NCBI GenBank assembly: GCA_016302405.1
Contig: JAEDNR010000003.1
Span: 1-52,842 of the forward strand
DNA length: 52,842 bases
Reading direction: 5' to 3'
Source of the DNA: Oscillospiraceae bacterium
Lineage (GTDB): Bacteria > Bacillota > Clostridia > Oscillospirales > Oscillospiraceae
The position numbers and the translations under genes are program-made. Shown piece after piece: positions 15,687-24,142 of this stretch (its first letter is position 1; each line of letters starts with the position of its first letter). The notes beneath the pieces are model-generated. The model did no database searches and was not told the origin of the DNA. It was given only the letters and a program-made list of their open reading frames with translations.

Positions 15687-17417
15687 ATGACGCAATGGGA
15701 AACCCTTTTGGAATCGCTCCAGGCTGCGCGGGGAGCCTATGCCGGTGTGTATATCGGTTTCCTCCGGTACTTCGCCCCCATCGCGGCGGGACTGCTGCTG
15801 CTTCGGTGCGCCGTTCCGCTGCTGACCTTCCGGCGGGAGCCGGAAATCTGGGCCTGGCTGACAATGACCGGCGGAAAGCAGGTGCCCATCACCCATTGGG
15901 AAAATGTGATTGGCCGGAGCAAAAGCAGCGACATTGTGGTGGACATCCCCACGGCTTCCCGGAACCACGCGGTTCTCACCCGGTACGACGATGGAAGCTG
16001 GACGATCACCGACGCCGGCTCCAAGGACGGAACCTATGTGAACAAGGAACGGGTGAAGATCTGCGCCCTGCAGGAGGGAGACTCCATTTCCATTGGCGGG
16101 ATCAAAATGAAGTTCCAGCCCATCACCCAGCGGCAGGAAGTGCTGCAGTCCCAGCTTCGGACGAAAGCGTCGGGCAGCTTCACAACGGTTTCGAATCTGA
16201 TCCTGCTGACCCTCTTTCAGGTAATGATCGTTTTGGGCTTTCTGATGAACGGGGATGAAGCGGCAATTCTGCCCGCGCTGGAGGGCTTTGTGGGTATCGC
16301 TGTGAGCCAGTGGGTGCTTTTTGCCTTCTACTGCATGATCCGCCGGAAATCCTTTGAACTGGAAACCCTGGCCTTTCTGATGTGCACCATGGGCATGGCG
16401 GCTATCACCGCGGTGAAGCCTGGGGAGGTGACCAAGCAGCTGATTGCCGTGGCTCTGGGGATTCTTACGTTTCTGATGATCGGTTGGTCATTGCGGGACC
16501 TGGAACGGGCAAAACGGTTCCGGTATCTTGCCGTGATCGCGGGTGTGGGGTTCCTGGCGGTGACGCTGGTTTTCGGTACGGAGTATTACGGCGCCAAAAA
16601 CTGGCTCATTATCGGCGGGGTATCCTTGCAGCCCTCGGAGCTTGCAAAGGTATGCTTTGTCTATGCCGGAGCCTCCACCATGGACCGGATCATGAACAAG
16701 CGGAACCTGATCCTGTTCATCGGCTATTCCGTGGTGATCTGCGGGCTGCTTGCCGTTATGAACGATTTCGGCACGGCGCTGGTATTTTTCTGCGCGTTCC
16801 TGATTATTGCTTACCTCCGCTCCGGCAGCTTTGGTACGGTGGCTCTGGCGGTAACTTCCCTGTTCTTTGCCGGGGTGATGGCCCTGCGCATCGCGCCGCA
16901 CGCCATGCAGCGCTTCAGTGTGTGGCGGCATGTGTGGGAGTATCCCCTCGACGCCGGTTACCAGCAGACCAAGTCGCTGATGTGTATCGCCTCCGGCGGA
17001 CTTTTGGGTCTGGGGCCCGGAAACGGATGGTTGAAAAATGTCTTTGCGGCGGATTCGGACATTGTATTTGCCACGATCTGTGAGGAATGGGGCCTGATTC
17101 TTGCCTGCATGCTGGTGCTGTGCATAGCCGTGTTCGGCGCCTTTACGGTCCGTACGGCCCGTGTGGCCCGGAGCAGCTTTTACAGCATTGGAGCCTGTAC
17201 CGCTGCCGGGATCCTGGTGATCCAAACCATTCTCAACTGCCTTGGCACGGTGGATATTCTGCCTTTTACCGGCGTAACGTTTCCGTTTCTCTCCAACGGC
17301 GGCACCAGCATGATCGGCTCCTGGGGCCTGCTTGCCTTTGTCAAGGCGGCGGACACCCGGCAGAATGCCAGCTTTGCGGTGAAGCTGAGCAAAAAGGGGA
17401 GGGAAAAGAATGAATAG
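15687..17417 (+). CDS. FHA domain fused to FtsW/RodA/SpoVE-type glycosyltransferase
   Basis: A 576-residue fusion. After one N-terminal membrane segment (about 22-48) comes an FHA phosphothreonine-binding domain (about 70-145) with the hallmarks GRSKSSD, SRNHA and DGTYVN. About ten transmembrane helices (170-565) then form a SEDS peptidoglycan polymerase of the FtsW/RodA/SpoVE group, including QPSELAKVCFV, NDFGTALVFF and the C-terminal PFLSNGGTSM. SEDS proteins polymerise glycan strands from lipid II with a partner class B PBP, here the next gene (8-bp overlap). The FHA domain suggests recruitment or control by a Ser/Thr kinase, which is not encoded in this window. AAAGGAGGGG precedes the ATG. 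Confidence 0.9.
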   Translation: MTQWETLLESLQAARGAYAGVYIGFLRYFAPIAAGLLLLRCAVPLLTFRREPEIWAWLTMTGGKQVPITHWENVIGRSKSSDIVVDIPTASRNHAVLTRYDDGSWTITDAGSKDGTYVNKERVKICALQEGDSISIGGIKMKFQPITQRQEVLQSQLRTKASGSFTTVSNLILLTLFQVMIVLGFLMNGDEAAILPALEGFVGIAVSQWVLFAFYCMIRRKSFELETLAFLMCTMGMAAITAVKPGEVTKQLIAVALGILTFLMIGWSLRDLERAKRFRYLAVIAGVGFLAVTLVFGTEYYGAKNWLIIGGVSLQPSELAKVCFVYAGASTMDRIMNKRNLILFIGYSVVICGLLAVMNDFGTALVFFCAFLIIAYLRSGSFGTVALAVTSLFFAGVMALRIAPHAMQRFSVWRHVWEYPLDAGYQQTKSLMCIASGGLLGLGPGNGWLKNVFAADSDIVFATICEEWGLILACMLVLCIAVFGAFTVRTARVARSSFYSIGACTAAGILVIQTILNCLGTVDILPFTGVTFPFLSNGGTSMIGSWGLLAFVKAADTRQNASFAVKLSKKGREKNE

Positions 17418-18783
17418 AGTAACCAAGCGTACCTGGATCATGGGCGTTTTCCTGGCTGTGCTCCTGGGCGGATTGGGAGTGTTTGTTTTTGAGTATACCG
17501 TCCGGGCGGGAACCTGGGTGTCAACGGTGGGCTCTCCCCATGTTTTCAACAACGGAAATATTGGCTGCGGTACCATAACGGACCGGTCCGGCGATGTGCT
17601 TTTGAATATTGACGGTACCCGGGAGTATTCCGTCTTTCCCACGACCCGGATGTCCACCCTCCACTGGCTGGGAGACCGGCAGGGCTATATCAGCGCTGCC
17701 GCCATCGCGAATTACGCGGGGCAGCTTTCCGGCTTTGATCCTGTAAACGGCGTGTATGACTACAGCGGTGTGGGGGGCACGATGACGCTGACCATTTCCT
17801 CCCGGGTTCAGAACGCGGCGCTGGATGCCATGGCCGGACGGAAGGGCACCGTCAGTGTATACAACTACAAAACGGGGGAGATTCTCTGCGCCCTGACCAC
17901 GCCGACCTATGACCCGGACGATCCCCCCGTTATCAGTGAAGACAATGAAGAAAAGTACGAGGGCCTGTACCTCAACCGCTTCCTGCAGTCGGTGTACATT
18001 CCCGGCTCCACCTTTAAGGTCGTTACCACCATTGCCGCCCTGGAAACCGTACCGGATATTCTGGATAAAACCTTTACCTGTACGGCAGAGTATTCCTATG
18101 GCACGGAAAGTGTCACCTGTGAATCGGCCCACGGTAAACTGAATCTGTCCGGGGCCCTGGCCCATTCCTGCAACTGTGCCTTTGCCCAGATCGCCAAGCT
18201 GGTGGGAAGGGACAATATGGTCAAGGTTGTAAAGCAGCTTCAGGTGACGGAGCCGCTGACCTTTGACGGTGTGACCGCGGTGGCGGGAAACTATGACATC
18301 CAGGACGCGGGCGGCGCGTCCTTTGCCTGGAGCTGCATTGGTCAGCACACGGACCAGATTAACCCCTGCCGGTATATGACCTTTATGGGCACAATAGCCG
18401 CCGGAGGAAAGGGCGTGAATCCCCATCTTGTGTCCAAGGTGGAGGTTGGCGGAAAAGTGACCTACCAGGCGGAGCCTACCCAGACGGACCGGATCATGGA
18501 TCGGGAAATTGCCGAAACGCTGCAAAGGTATATGCGAAACAATGTGCAGTCCATATACGGTGATGACAACTTCCCCGGGCTCCAGGTCTGTGCGAAATCC
18601 GGCACCAGCCAGCTGGGCGGGGGAAAGACCTCTAACGCCATGTTTGCCGGTTTTGTTATGAATGAAGAATACCCCCTTGCCTTTATGGTGGTAGTGGAAA
18701 ACGGCGGCTACGGCAGAGCTGCCTGCGTCCCGGTGATTGCCCCTGTCCTTGCGGCCTGTAAGGCAGTTCTGGACGGTGAGTAA
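17410..18783 (+). CDS. Class B penicillin-binding protein (PbpA-like transpeptidase)
   Basis: A 457-residue membrane-anchored transpeptidase that cross-links peptidoglycan. A signal anchor spans about residues 8-30. The catalytic motifs are intact: SxxK as S200-T-F-K203, SxN as S253-C-N255 and K396-S-G398. There is no PASTA domain, and the N-terminal pedestal is short, as in actinobacterial and clostridial PbpA. The gene overlaps the FHA-FtsW gene by eight bases, matching the usual SEDS-bPBP pair. It could act in division, elongation or sporulation; the sequence does not decide. No convincing terminator follows. Confidence 0.92.
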   Translation: MNRVTKRTWIMGVFLAVLLGGLGVFVFEYTVRAGTWVSTVGSPHVFNNGNIGCGTITDRSGDVLLNIDGTREYSVFPTTRMSTLHWLGDRQGYISAAAIANYAGQLSGFDPVNGVYDYSGVGGTMTLTISSRVQNAALDAMAGRKGTVSVYNYKTGEILCALTTPTYDPDDPPVISEDNEEKYEGLYLNRFLQSVYIPGSTFKVVTTIAALETVPDILDKTFTCTAEYSYGTESVTCESAHGKLNLSGALAHSCNCAFAQIAKLVGRDNMVKVVKQLQVTEPLTFDGVTAVAGNYDIQDAGGASFAWSCIGQHTDQINPCRYMTFMGTIAAGGKGVNPHLVSKVEVGGKVTYQAEPTQTDRIMDREIAETLQRYMRNNVQSIYGDDNFPGLQVCAKSGTSQLGGGKTSNAMFAGFVMNEEYPLAFMVVVENGGYGRAACVPVIAPVLAACKAVLDGE

Positions 18784-18858
18784 GGGAATACTGACGATAT
18801 TGTTTGTTCTGCACAAAAAGTTGAAAAAACAGAGGAAAAATATGTAGTGTTTGTCTCG

Positions 18859-18887
18859 TTGACAAATGTCCTCCCCTGAGATACAAT
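18859..18887 (+). promoter_or_regulatory. Sigma-A promoter of liv operon leader
   Basis: Consensus TTGACA (18859-18864), 17-bp spacer, TACAAT (18882-18887). Transcription should begin near 18894, leaving a leader of about 265 nt before livK that contains a translated leader peptide and alternative hairpins. Confidence 0.88.
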
Positions 18888-18918
18888 ATGACCAACTTCA
18901 AGGGGAGGTACAAACGAT

Positions 18919-19074
18919 ATGCAGGCTCATGAATTCTCTCGATCCTACACTTCCGGCAGCTGCACCGCAGCGGCCTGTACCTCTGCGCACCTTTATAGCC
19001 TACTGGACACTGCCCTTTTGCTGGCAGTGTCCATTTGCGTAATTAGCCTGGTAATTCTGGGCGGTTGTGCGTAA
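18919..19074 (+). CDS. Leader peptide of liv operon, Leu/Val/Ile-rich (51 aa)
   Basis: A 51-codon ORF between the promoter and livK, with AGGGGAGG about ten bases before its ATG. The C-terminal half reads ALLLAVSICVISLVILGG before a final Cys-Ala, with branched-chain residues in most positions. It resembles the E. coli ilvG leader peptide (a TALL...VISLVVISVV run). The stop codon TAA at 19072-19074 lies inside the 5-prime arm of the predicted antiterminator hairpin, the geometry needed for a ribosome to sense charged Leu/Ile/Val tRNA. It could alternatively be a small membrane protein, as the tail is hydrophobic, but the promoter-leader-terminator-liv arrangement favours attenuation. Confidence 0.8.
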   Translation: MQAHEFSRSYTSGSCTAAACTSAHLYSLLDTALLLAVSICVISLVILGGCA

Positions 19075-19127
19075 CCGGGGCTTCTGAAACAGGAAGAAAC
19101 GGTTACCGGAAACGGTGCCGTTTTTTT
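19062..19127 (+). promoter_or_regulatory. Transcription attenuator of the liv operon
   Basis: Three competing pairings can be drawn. Segment 1 CGGTT (19062-19066) pairs with AACCG (19073-19077). Segment 2 GTAACCG (19071-19077) pairs exactly with segment 3 CGGTTAC (19100-19106) around an inner CTTCTG/CAGGAAG stem, forming the antiterminator. Segment 3, as ACGGTTACCG (19099-19108), alternatively pairs with CGGTGCCGT (19113-19121) across a GAAA loop before seven T residues, forming the terminator. A ribosome reaching the leader stop codon covers segment 2 and lets the terminator form. One stalled on Leu/Val/Ile codons covers segment 1 and frees 2:3. Confidence 0.8.
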
Positions 19128-19160
19128 ATAGTAAGAAAAGTTAGTAAAGGAGACTTGAAA

Positions 19161-20375
19161 ATGAAAAAGGTTTTCGCACTCGTAATGGCAGCTGTTATGG
19201 TGCTGGGCATGTTTGCCGGCTGCGCTGCCAATGATGCTCCCGCCGCCACCGATGCCCCGAAGACCACCGAGGCACCCAAGGACGATACTCCCGCTACGGA
19301 AGCTGCCGCTCCTGCCGGCACCATCAAGGTCGGCGCGATCGGACCTCTGACCGGTGACTACGCCATCTATGGCAGCGCTGTTGCCAACGGCATTCAGCTT
19401 GCTATCGACGAAATCAACGCCATGGGCGGTCTGCAGTTCGAACTGCTGAGCGAGGATGACCAGGGCGATCCCACCATGGCTGTCAACGCTTACAACGTGG
19501 AAATGGAAAAGGGCATGCAGATTCTGCTGGGCACCACTACTTCCGGCGCCTGCGCCGCTGTTGCGGACGTTGCCAACGAAGAGCGTGTCTTTGTTCTGAC
19601 TCCCTCCGCTTCCAACCCTGTTGTCAACGAGGGTAAGGACAACGTCTATCAGGTCTGCTTCACCGACCCCAACCAGGGTGCTTCCTCCGCGCAGACCATC
19701 AAGAGCCTGGGTGTCGGCGAGAAGATCGCTGTCATCTGGAACAATGCCCAGGACTACTCCACCAGCATCTACCAGTCCTTCATGGCGAAGGCCAAGGAGA
19801 TTGGCCTGGAAGTCGTTGCCGACACTACTTTCTCTGATGATGGCAACGCCGACTTCTCCGTCCAGCTGCAGGCTGCCGCCAACGCCGGCGCCGACCTGGT
19901 CTTCCTGCCCATCTACTACACGCCCATCGTTGCCATTATGCAGCAGGCGGACGCTGCCGGTTACGGCTTCAAGTTCTTCGGCGTTGACGGCATGGACGGC
20001 CTGCTGGCTGTGGAAGGCTTCAACACTGCTCTGGCAGAGGGCTCCTACATGCTGACCCCCTTCGATGCCAACAAAACGGATGACCTGACCACCTCTTTTG
20101 TGTCCACCTACGAGGCCAAGTACGGCGTGACTCCCAACCAGTTCGCCGCTGACGCTTACGACGCTATGTACATCTTCTACGCTGCCTGCCAGGATCTGGG
20201 CTTCACCTCTGAGACCTCCGCTCAGGATATCTGCGAGGCTATGATCCCCTGGATGCAGAGCTATACCTACACCGGCCTGACCGGCGAGGGCATGGTATGG
20301 ACTGCTGACGGCTGCGTGAGCAAGGTCGCTACTGCTTACATTATCAAGGACGGCGCATACGCTTCCGTTGGTTAA
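19161..20375 (+). CDS. livK: Branched-chain amino acid ABC transporter, substrate-binding lipoprotein
   Basis: A 404-residue lipoprotein with signal peptide and lipobox MFAGC (Cys at about 20), an Ala/Thr/Pro-rich linker to about residue 55, and then a type I periplasmic-binding fold. Family signatures include IGPLTGDYAIYG, DDQGDP, TTSGACAAV and AADAYDAMY. It binds Leu/Ile/Val, or a similar amino acid, outside the membrane and delivers it to LivHM. ATG at 19161 has AAAGGAGA seven bases upstream. It is the first structural gene after the attenuator. Strongly biased codons (GCC, CTG, GAC) suggest high expression. Exact amino acid preference is inferred. Confidence 0.92.
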   Translation: MKKVFALVMAAVMVLGMFAGCAANDAPAATDAPKTTEAPKDDTPATEAAAPAGTIKVGAIGPLTGDYAIYGSAVANGIQLAIDEINAMGGLQFELLSEDDQGDPTMAVNAYNVEMEKGMQILLGTTTSGACAAVADVANEERVFVLTPSASNPVVNEGKDNVYQVCFTDPNQGASSAQTIKSLGVGEKIAVIWNNAQDYSTSIYQSFMAKAKEIGLEVVADTTFSDDGNADFSVQLQAAANAGADLVFLPIYYTPIVAIMQQADAAGYGFKFFGVDGMDGLLAVEGFNTALAEGSYMLTPFDANKTDDLTTSFVSTYEAKYGVTPNQFAADAYDAMYIFYAACQDLGFTSETSAQDICEAMIPWMQSYTYTGLTGEGMVWTADGCVSKVATAYIIKDGAYASVG

Positions 20376-20413
20376 TGTCGGTTTGACTGTTTAACTCCGA
20401 TCCTCAAAAATAA

Positions 20414-20519
20414 AACCGGGCGGGTCCCGTTCCCATGAGAAAAGGATCCGCCCGGTTCCATACCGCTCCCGGGATGACAAGCCATGCTCACCCCCGTGGG
20501 GAGTGACCGGGGCTTGTCA
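20414..20519 (+). other. Two intercistronic hairpins between livK and livH
   Basis: The first stem pairs AACCGGGCGGGTCC (20414-20427) with GGATCCGCCCGGTT (20444-20457), 14 bp with one G-U. The second pairs TGACAAGCC (20475-20483) with GGCTTGTCA (20511-20519). Neither is followed by a U-run. Such stems often protect the binding-protein message from 3-prime decay so that it exceeds that of the permease genes. Confidence 0.65.
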
Positions 20520-20555
20520 CCTCGGAAAACACTGAAAGAAGAAAGGAAAACTGCT

Positions 20556-21440
20556 ATGACAATGTTCTTGTCCAATCTGATCAGCGGGATTAGCCTGGGC
20601 AGTGTGTACGCGATCATTGCTCTTGGCTATACCATGGTGTACGGCATTGCCAAAATGCTGAACTTTGCTCACGGCGATGTGATTATGGTGGGCGCGTATA
20701 TCTGCTTCTGCTGCCTGTATAATTTGGGGCTTCCTCCGGTGGTGGGGGTGCTGGCCTCCATGGCGGTGTGCACCCTGCTGGGTATCCTTATTGAGCGCCT
20801 GGCCTACAAGCCTCTGCGGCAGGCAACGTCACTTGCCGTGCTGATCACAGCTATCGGCATGAGTTATTTCCTACAGAATCTGGCTCAGATGATCTGGGGA
20901 GCCAATCCCAAGAGCTTCCAGACCGTGATCCCAGCGGGAAGCCTTACGCTCATGGGCGGCGAACTGAAAATCTCCTATGTATCCATGGTTACCATCGCCG
21001 CGTCCGTGGTTGTGATGGTGGCCCTTTCCCTGTTTGTAGGGCGCTCCAAGATGGGCCGTGCCATGCGCTGCGTGTCGGAGGATAAGGGAGCCGCGCAGCT
21101 CATGGGTGTAAACGTCGATATGACCATTTCCGTCACCTTTGCCATCGGTTCTGCCCTCGCTGCAATTGCGGGCGTGCTGATGTGCTCCGCCTATCCCACG
21201 CTGAAGCCAACCACCGGTGCCATGCCTGGTATCAAGGCCTTTACCGCAGCGGTTTTCGGCGGTATCGGCTCCATCCCCGGCGCCATGCTGGGCGGCATTC
21301 TGCTGGGTGTCATTGAGATTCTGGGACGAGCCTATGTATCCTCCGAGCTGGGAGACGCTTTCGTGTTTGCCGTGCTGATTCTTGTCCTGCTGATCAAGCC
21401 CACCGGCTTGCTTGGCAAGAAGGTCCGCGAGAAGGTGTGA
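20556..21440 (+). CDS. livH: Branched-chain amino acid ABC transporter permease LivH
   Basis: A 294-residue permease with about eight transmembrane helices. It opens with LISGISLGSVYAIIALGYTMVYG and NFAHGDVIMVGAY, typical of LivH, and ends with the conserved GGIGSIPGAMLGGILLG, where the loop contacts the ATPases. ATG at 20556 is preceded by GAAAGGAAAA; the upstream in-frame region belongs to the hairpin zone. It forms the membrane channel with LivM. Confidence 0.93.
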   Translation: MTMFLSNLISGISLGSVYAIIALGYTMVYGIAKMLNFAHGDVIMVGAYICFCCLYNLGLPPVVGVLASMAVCTLLGILIERLAYKPLRQATSLAVLITAIGMSYFLQNLAQMIWGANPKSFQTVIPAGSLTLMGGELKISYVSMVTIAASVVVMVALSLFVGRSKMGRAMRCVSEDKGAAQLMGVNVDMTISVTFAIGSALAAIAGVLMCSAYPTLKPTTGAMPGIKAFTAAVFGGIGSIPGAMLGGILLGVIEILGRAYVSSELGDAFVFAVLILVLLIKPTGLLGKKVREKV

Positions 21441-21450
21441 GGTGGCTGCC

Positions 21451-22506
21451 ATGAAAAAGACAACTGTTACGATATTTCTGCGGAAATTCTTTCCTTATAT
21501 TCTTGTCATTACTGCCTTCTTTATCTGCCAGTCTATGATCGCGGCAGGAACCATGCCCCGCACCACCAAATCCCTCCTGATTCCTGTTTGTGTGTACATC
21601 GTGATGGCGGTTTCCCTGAACCTGACCGTTGGTATTTCCGGCGAACTGAGCCTTGGTCACGCCGGATTCATGTCCATCGGCGCGTTTACGGGAATTGTGA
21701 TCGCTGCCTATACCCGGCAGGCGTTTGGCATTCCGGAAACGGTCCAGCTGCTGCTTGCGATTATCGCTGGCGGTATTATGGCGGGAATCATGGGCGTCCT
21801 CATTGGTATTCCCGTGCTTAGACTGCAGGGCGACTACCTTGCCATTGTTACCCTTGCTTTCGGCGAGATCATTCGCAATGTGCTCAACTGCATCTACATT
21901 TCCCTTGACGGTAAGACGCTGCATTTTTCTTTCAACCGCCCGGATCTTCCCGGCAAGCTGCTGTTCCGGGGCCCTACCGGCGCGACGGGTGTCAGCCGGA
22001 TCGCGACCTTTACTGCGGGCTTCCTGCTTGTGCTGTTCACCCTGTTTGTGGTGATCAATCTGATCCATTCCCGTTCCGGCCGGGCAATCATGGCCATTCG
22101 TGACAATAAAATCGCGGCGGAGGCCTGCGGACTGGAGGTAACAAAGTACCGCATGATGGCCTTTGTTACCTCCGCCGCGCTGGCCGGTATGGGCGGCGCC
22201 CTGTTTGGCCTGAACTACTCCACGCTGGTTCCCGCGAATTTCTCTTTCAACACGTCCATTCTGATTCTTGTGTACGTGGTTCTCGGCGGTATCGGCAATA
22301 TCACGGGTTCCATTATTGCCGCGACGGTGCTGTATGTCCTGCCCGAACAGCTGCGTGCGTTTGCGGACTATCGGATGCTTGTTTATGCGGTGGTCCTCAT
22401 TGCGGTTATGCTGATTACCAACAACCAGTCCATTAAGAATTTCTTGGATACGCTTCGGGAAAGAAGCCGGGAAGAATCCGAAAAGAAGGGCGGTGAGGCT
22501 GCATGA
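21451..22506 (+). CDS. livM: Branched-chain amino acid ABC transporter permease LivM
   Basis: A 351-residue permease with about nine to ten hydrophobic helices. LivM landmarks are GELSLGHAGFMSIGAFTG, LRLQGDYLAIVTLAFGEI and VLGGIGNITGSIIAA. The start at 21451 has a TGAGGTGG site and follows livH by ten bases; the last four bases overlap livG (ATGA). The C-terminal tail is a charged cytoplasmic segment (RERSREESEKK). Confidence 0.93.
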   Translation: MKKTTVTIFLRKFFPYILVITAFFICQSMIAAGTMPRTTKSLLIPVCVYIVMAVSLNLTVGISGELSLGHAGFMSIGAFTGIVIAAYTRQAFGIPETVQLLLAIIAGGIMAGIMGVLIGIPVLRLQGDYLAIVTLAFGEIIRNVLNCIYISLDGKTLHFSFNRPDLPGKLLFRGPTGATGVSRIATFTAGFLLVLFTLFVVINLIHSRSGRAIMAIRDNKIAAEACGLEVTKYRMMAFVTSAALAGMGGALFGLNYSTLVPANFSFNTSILILVYVVLGGIGNITGSIIAATVLYVLPEQLRAFADYRMLVYAVVLIAVMLITNNQSIKNFLDTLRERSREESEKKGGEAA

Positions 22507-23363
22507 GTGAGACTGTAAAACGGAAGTCCGATACGAAAATGGTTCCTTTCCCCTCCCGGGCAATCGTTCCTGAGCGGGATCTTAATAAGCGTCCTGTTTT
22601 GGAATGCAGCCATCTGGGGATTGATTTCGGCGGCCTGCGGGCAGTGGATGATTTCAATCTCACCATTGGCAAGACGGAGATTGCCGGCCTGATCGGCCCT
22701 AACGGTGCCGGTAAAACTACGGTGTTCAACCTGCTTACCAAGGTATACCAGCCCACAACGGGGACCATCATGGTCAATGGCAAGGATACCGCCGGTATGA
22801 ATACGGTGCAGGCAAATAAGCTGGGCCTTGCCCGTACCTTCCAGAACATCCGCCTGTTCAATCAGATGACCGTGGAGGATAATGTCCGCATCGGTCTGCA
22901 CAATCAGATTCCTTACGGCATGTTTTCCGGCATTCTCCGCCTGCCTCCCTATTGGTCCGGGGAAAGGAAGCAGCACGAAAAGGCCATGGACCTGCTGTCC
23001 ATTTTCCACATGGAGAATCTGGCGGACGAAAAGGCGGGGAGCCTCCCATACGGTGCCCAGCGCCGGCTGGAGATCGTCCGGGCCCTGGCTACGAACCCCA
23101 GCCTGCTGCTTCTTGACGAGCCTGCCGCAGGTATGAACCCCAAGGAGACGGAAGAACTGATGGATAACATCATAAGGATCCGTGACCAGTTCCAGATCGC
23201 GATTATGCTTATTGAGCATGATATGAATCTGGTTATGGGAATCTGTGAGGGTATCTGCGTTCTGAACTTCGGCAAGGTCATTGCCAAGGGAACAGCCGAC
23301 GAGATCCAGCAGAATCCCGAAGTGATCGAGGCCTATCTGGGCCGACAGGGGGAGGACGAATAA
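22503..23363 (+). CDS. livG: Branched-chain amino acid ABC transporter ATP-binding protein LivG
   Basis: A 286-residue ATPase. Walker A is GPNGAGKTT (about residues 65-73), the signature region is LPYGAQRRLEI (a degenerate LSGGQ, as usual in LivG), Walker B is LLLLDEPAAGMNP and the switch histidine is in LIEHDMNLVM. About 30 extra N-terminal residues precede the domain start at LECSHLGIDFGG. It overlaps livM by four bases and livF by one (TAATG). It energises transport together with LivF. Confidence 0.93.
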   Translation: MSETVKRKSDTKMVPFPSRAIVPERDLNKRPVLECSHLGIDFGGLRAVDDFNLTIGKTEIAGLIGPNGAGKTTVFNLLTKVYQPTTGTIMVNGKDTAGMNTVQANKLGLARTFQNIRLFNQMTVEDNVRIGLHNQIPYGMFSGILRLPPYWSGERKQHEKAMDLLSIFHMENLADEKAGSLPYGAQRRLEIVRALATNPSLLLLDEPAAGMNPKETEELMDNIIRIRDQFQIAIMLIEHDMNLVMGICEGICVLNFGKVIAKGTADEIQQNPEVIEAYLGRQGEDE

Positions 23364-24082
23364 TGAGCGAAAAAAAGTGCCTTCTTCAGGTGGATAATCT
23401 GAATGTGTATTACGGCTCCATCCATGCCATTAAGGGCGTTTCCTTTCAGGTCAATGAGGGGGAGATCGTAACCCTGATCGGAGCCAACGGCGCGGGAAAA
23501 TCTACGACGCTGAATACCATCGCGGGACTCTTAAAGCCCAAGACGGGAACCGTGACCTTTGATGGCAAGGTGATTTCCGGGCTGCCGGCCAACAGGATCG
23601 TTCCCCTTGGCATGGCCCTGTGCCCGGAGGGACGGCGGATCTTCCAGCATATGACGGTTCGGGAAAATCTGGAAATGGGTGGCTACAGCCGTCCGGGCAG
23701 CGAGATCGATGATTCCATTGAGCAGGTTTTCCAGCGCTTTCCCCGCCTGAAGGAGCGCCGCAAGCAGATTGCGGGCACACTGTCCGGCGGCGAGCAGCAG
23801 ATGCTGGCTATGTCCCGGGCCCTTATGAGCAAGCCCAAGCTTATGATGCTGGATGAGCCTTCCATGGGCCTTGCCCCCATCCTGGTGGATCAGATCTTCG
23901 ACATCATTAAGGAGCTGCACGCCTCCGGCACTACCATTCTTCTGGTGGAGCAGAATGCCCGGAAAGCGCTGCAGATCGCGGACCGTGCCTACGTTCTGGA
24001 AACCGGTTCCGTTACCTTGAGCGGTACCGGCGCGGAGCTGGCAAGTTCCGAGGATGTGAAGAAAGCCTACCTGGGCGGCTGA
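23363..24082 (+). CDS. livF: Branched-chain amino acid ABC transporter ATP-binding protein LivF
   Basis: A 239-residue ATPase. Walker A is GANGAGKST, the signature motif is LSGGEQQMLAM, Walker B is LMMLDEPSMGLAP and the switch is LLVEQNARKAL. The conserved opening LxVxNLNVYYGSIHAIKGVS identifies LivF rather than LivG. It is the last gene of the five-gene transporter. No clear U-rich terminator follows; a GC-rich hairpin 24 bases downstream may end or stabilise the message. Confidence 0.93.
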   Translation: MSEKKCLLQVDNLNVYYGSIHAIKGVSFQVNEGEIVTLIGANGAGKSTTLNTIAGLLKPKTGTVTFDGKVISGLPANRIVPLGMALCPEGRRIFQHMTVRENLEMGGYSRPGSEIDDSIEQVFQRFPRLKERRKQIAGTLSGGEQQMLAMSRALMSKPKLMMLDEPSMGLAPILVDQIFDIIKELHASGTTILLVEQNARKALQIADRAYVLETGSVTLSGTGAELASSEDVKKAYLGG

Positions 24083-24105
24083 TCCTGATCCTGTCATTTT
24101 TTTCA

Positions 24106-24137
24106 TCACCCCCCGCATAGAATGGTGCGGGGGGTGA
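24106..24137 (+). other. Strong hairpin covering a ribosome binding site
   Basis: TCACCCCCCGCA (24106-24117) is exactly complementary to TGCGGGGGGTGA (24126-24137). The 3-prime arm contains the only Shine-Dalgarno-like run ahead of the small ORF at 24143. No U-run follows, so it is a poor terminator and could instead mask translation of that ORF. Confidence 0.55.
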
Positions 24138-24142
24138 ATGCT

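Noticed and set aside
24106..24137. GC-rich hairpin considered as the liv operon terminator
   Set aside because: No U-run follows on the plus strand; the T-run is on the 5-prime side. It is kept as a structural element only.
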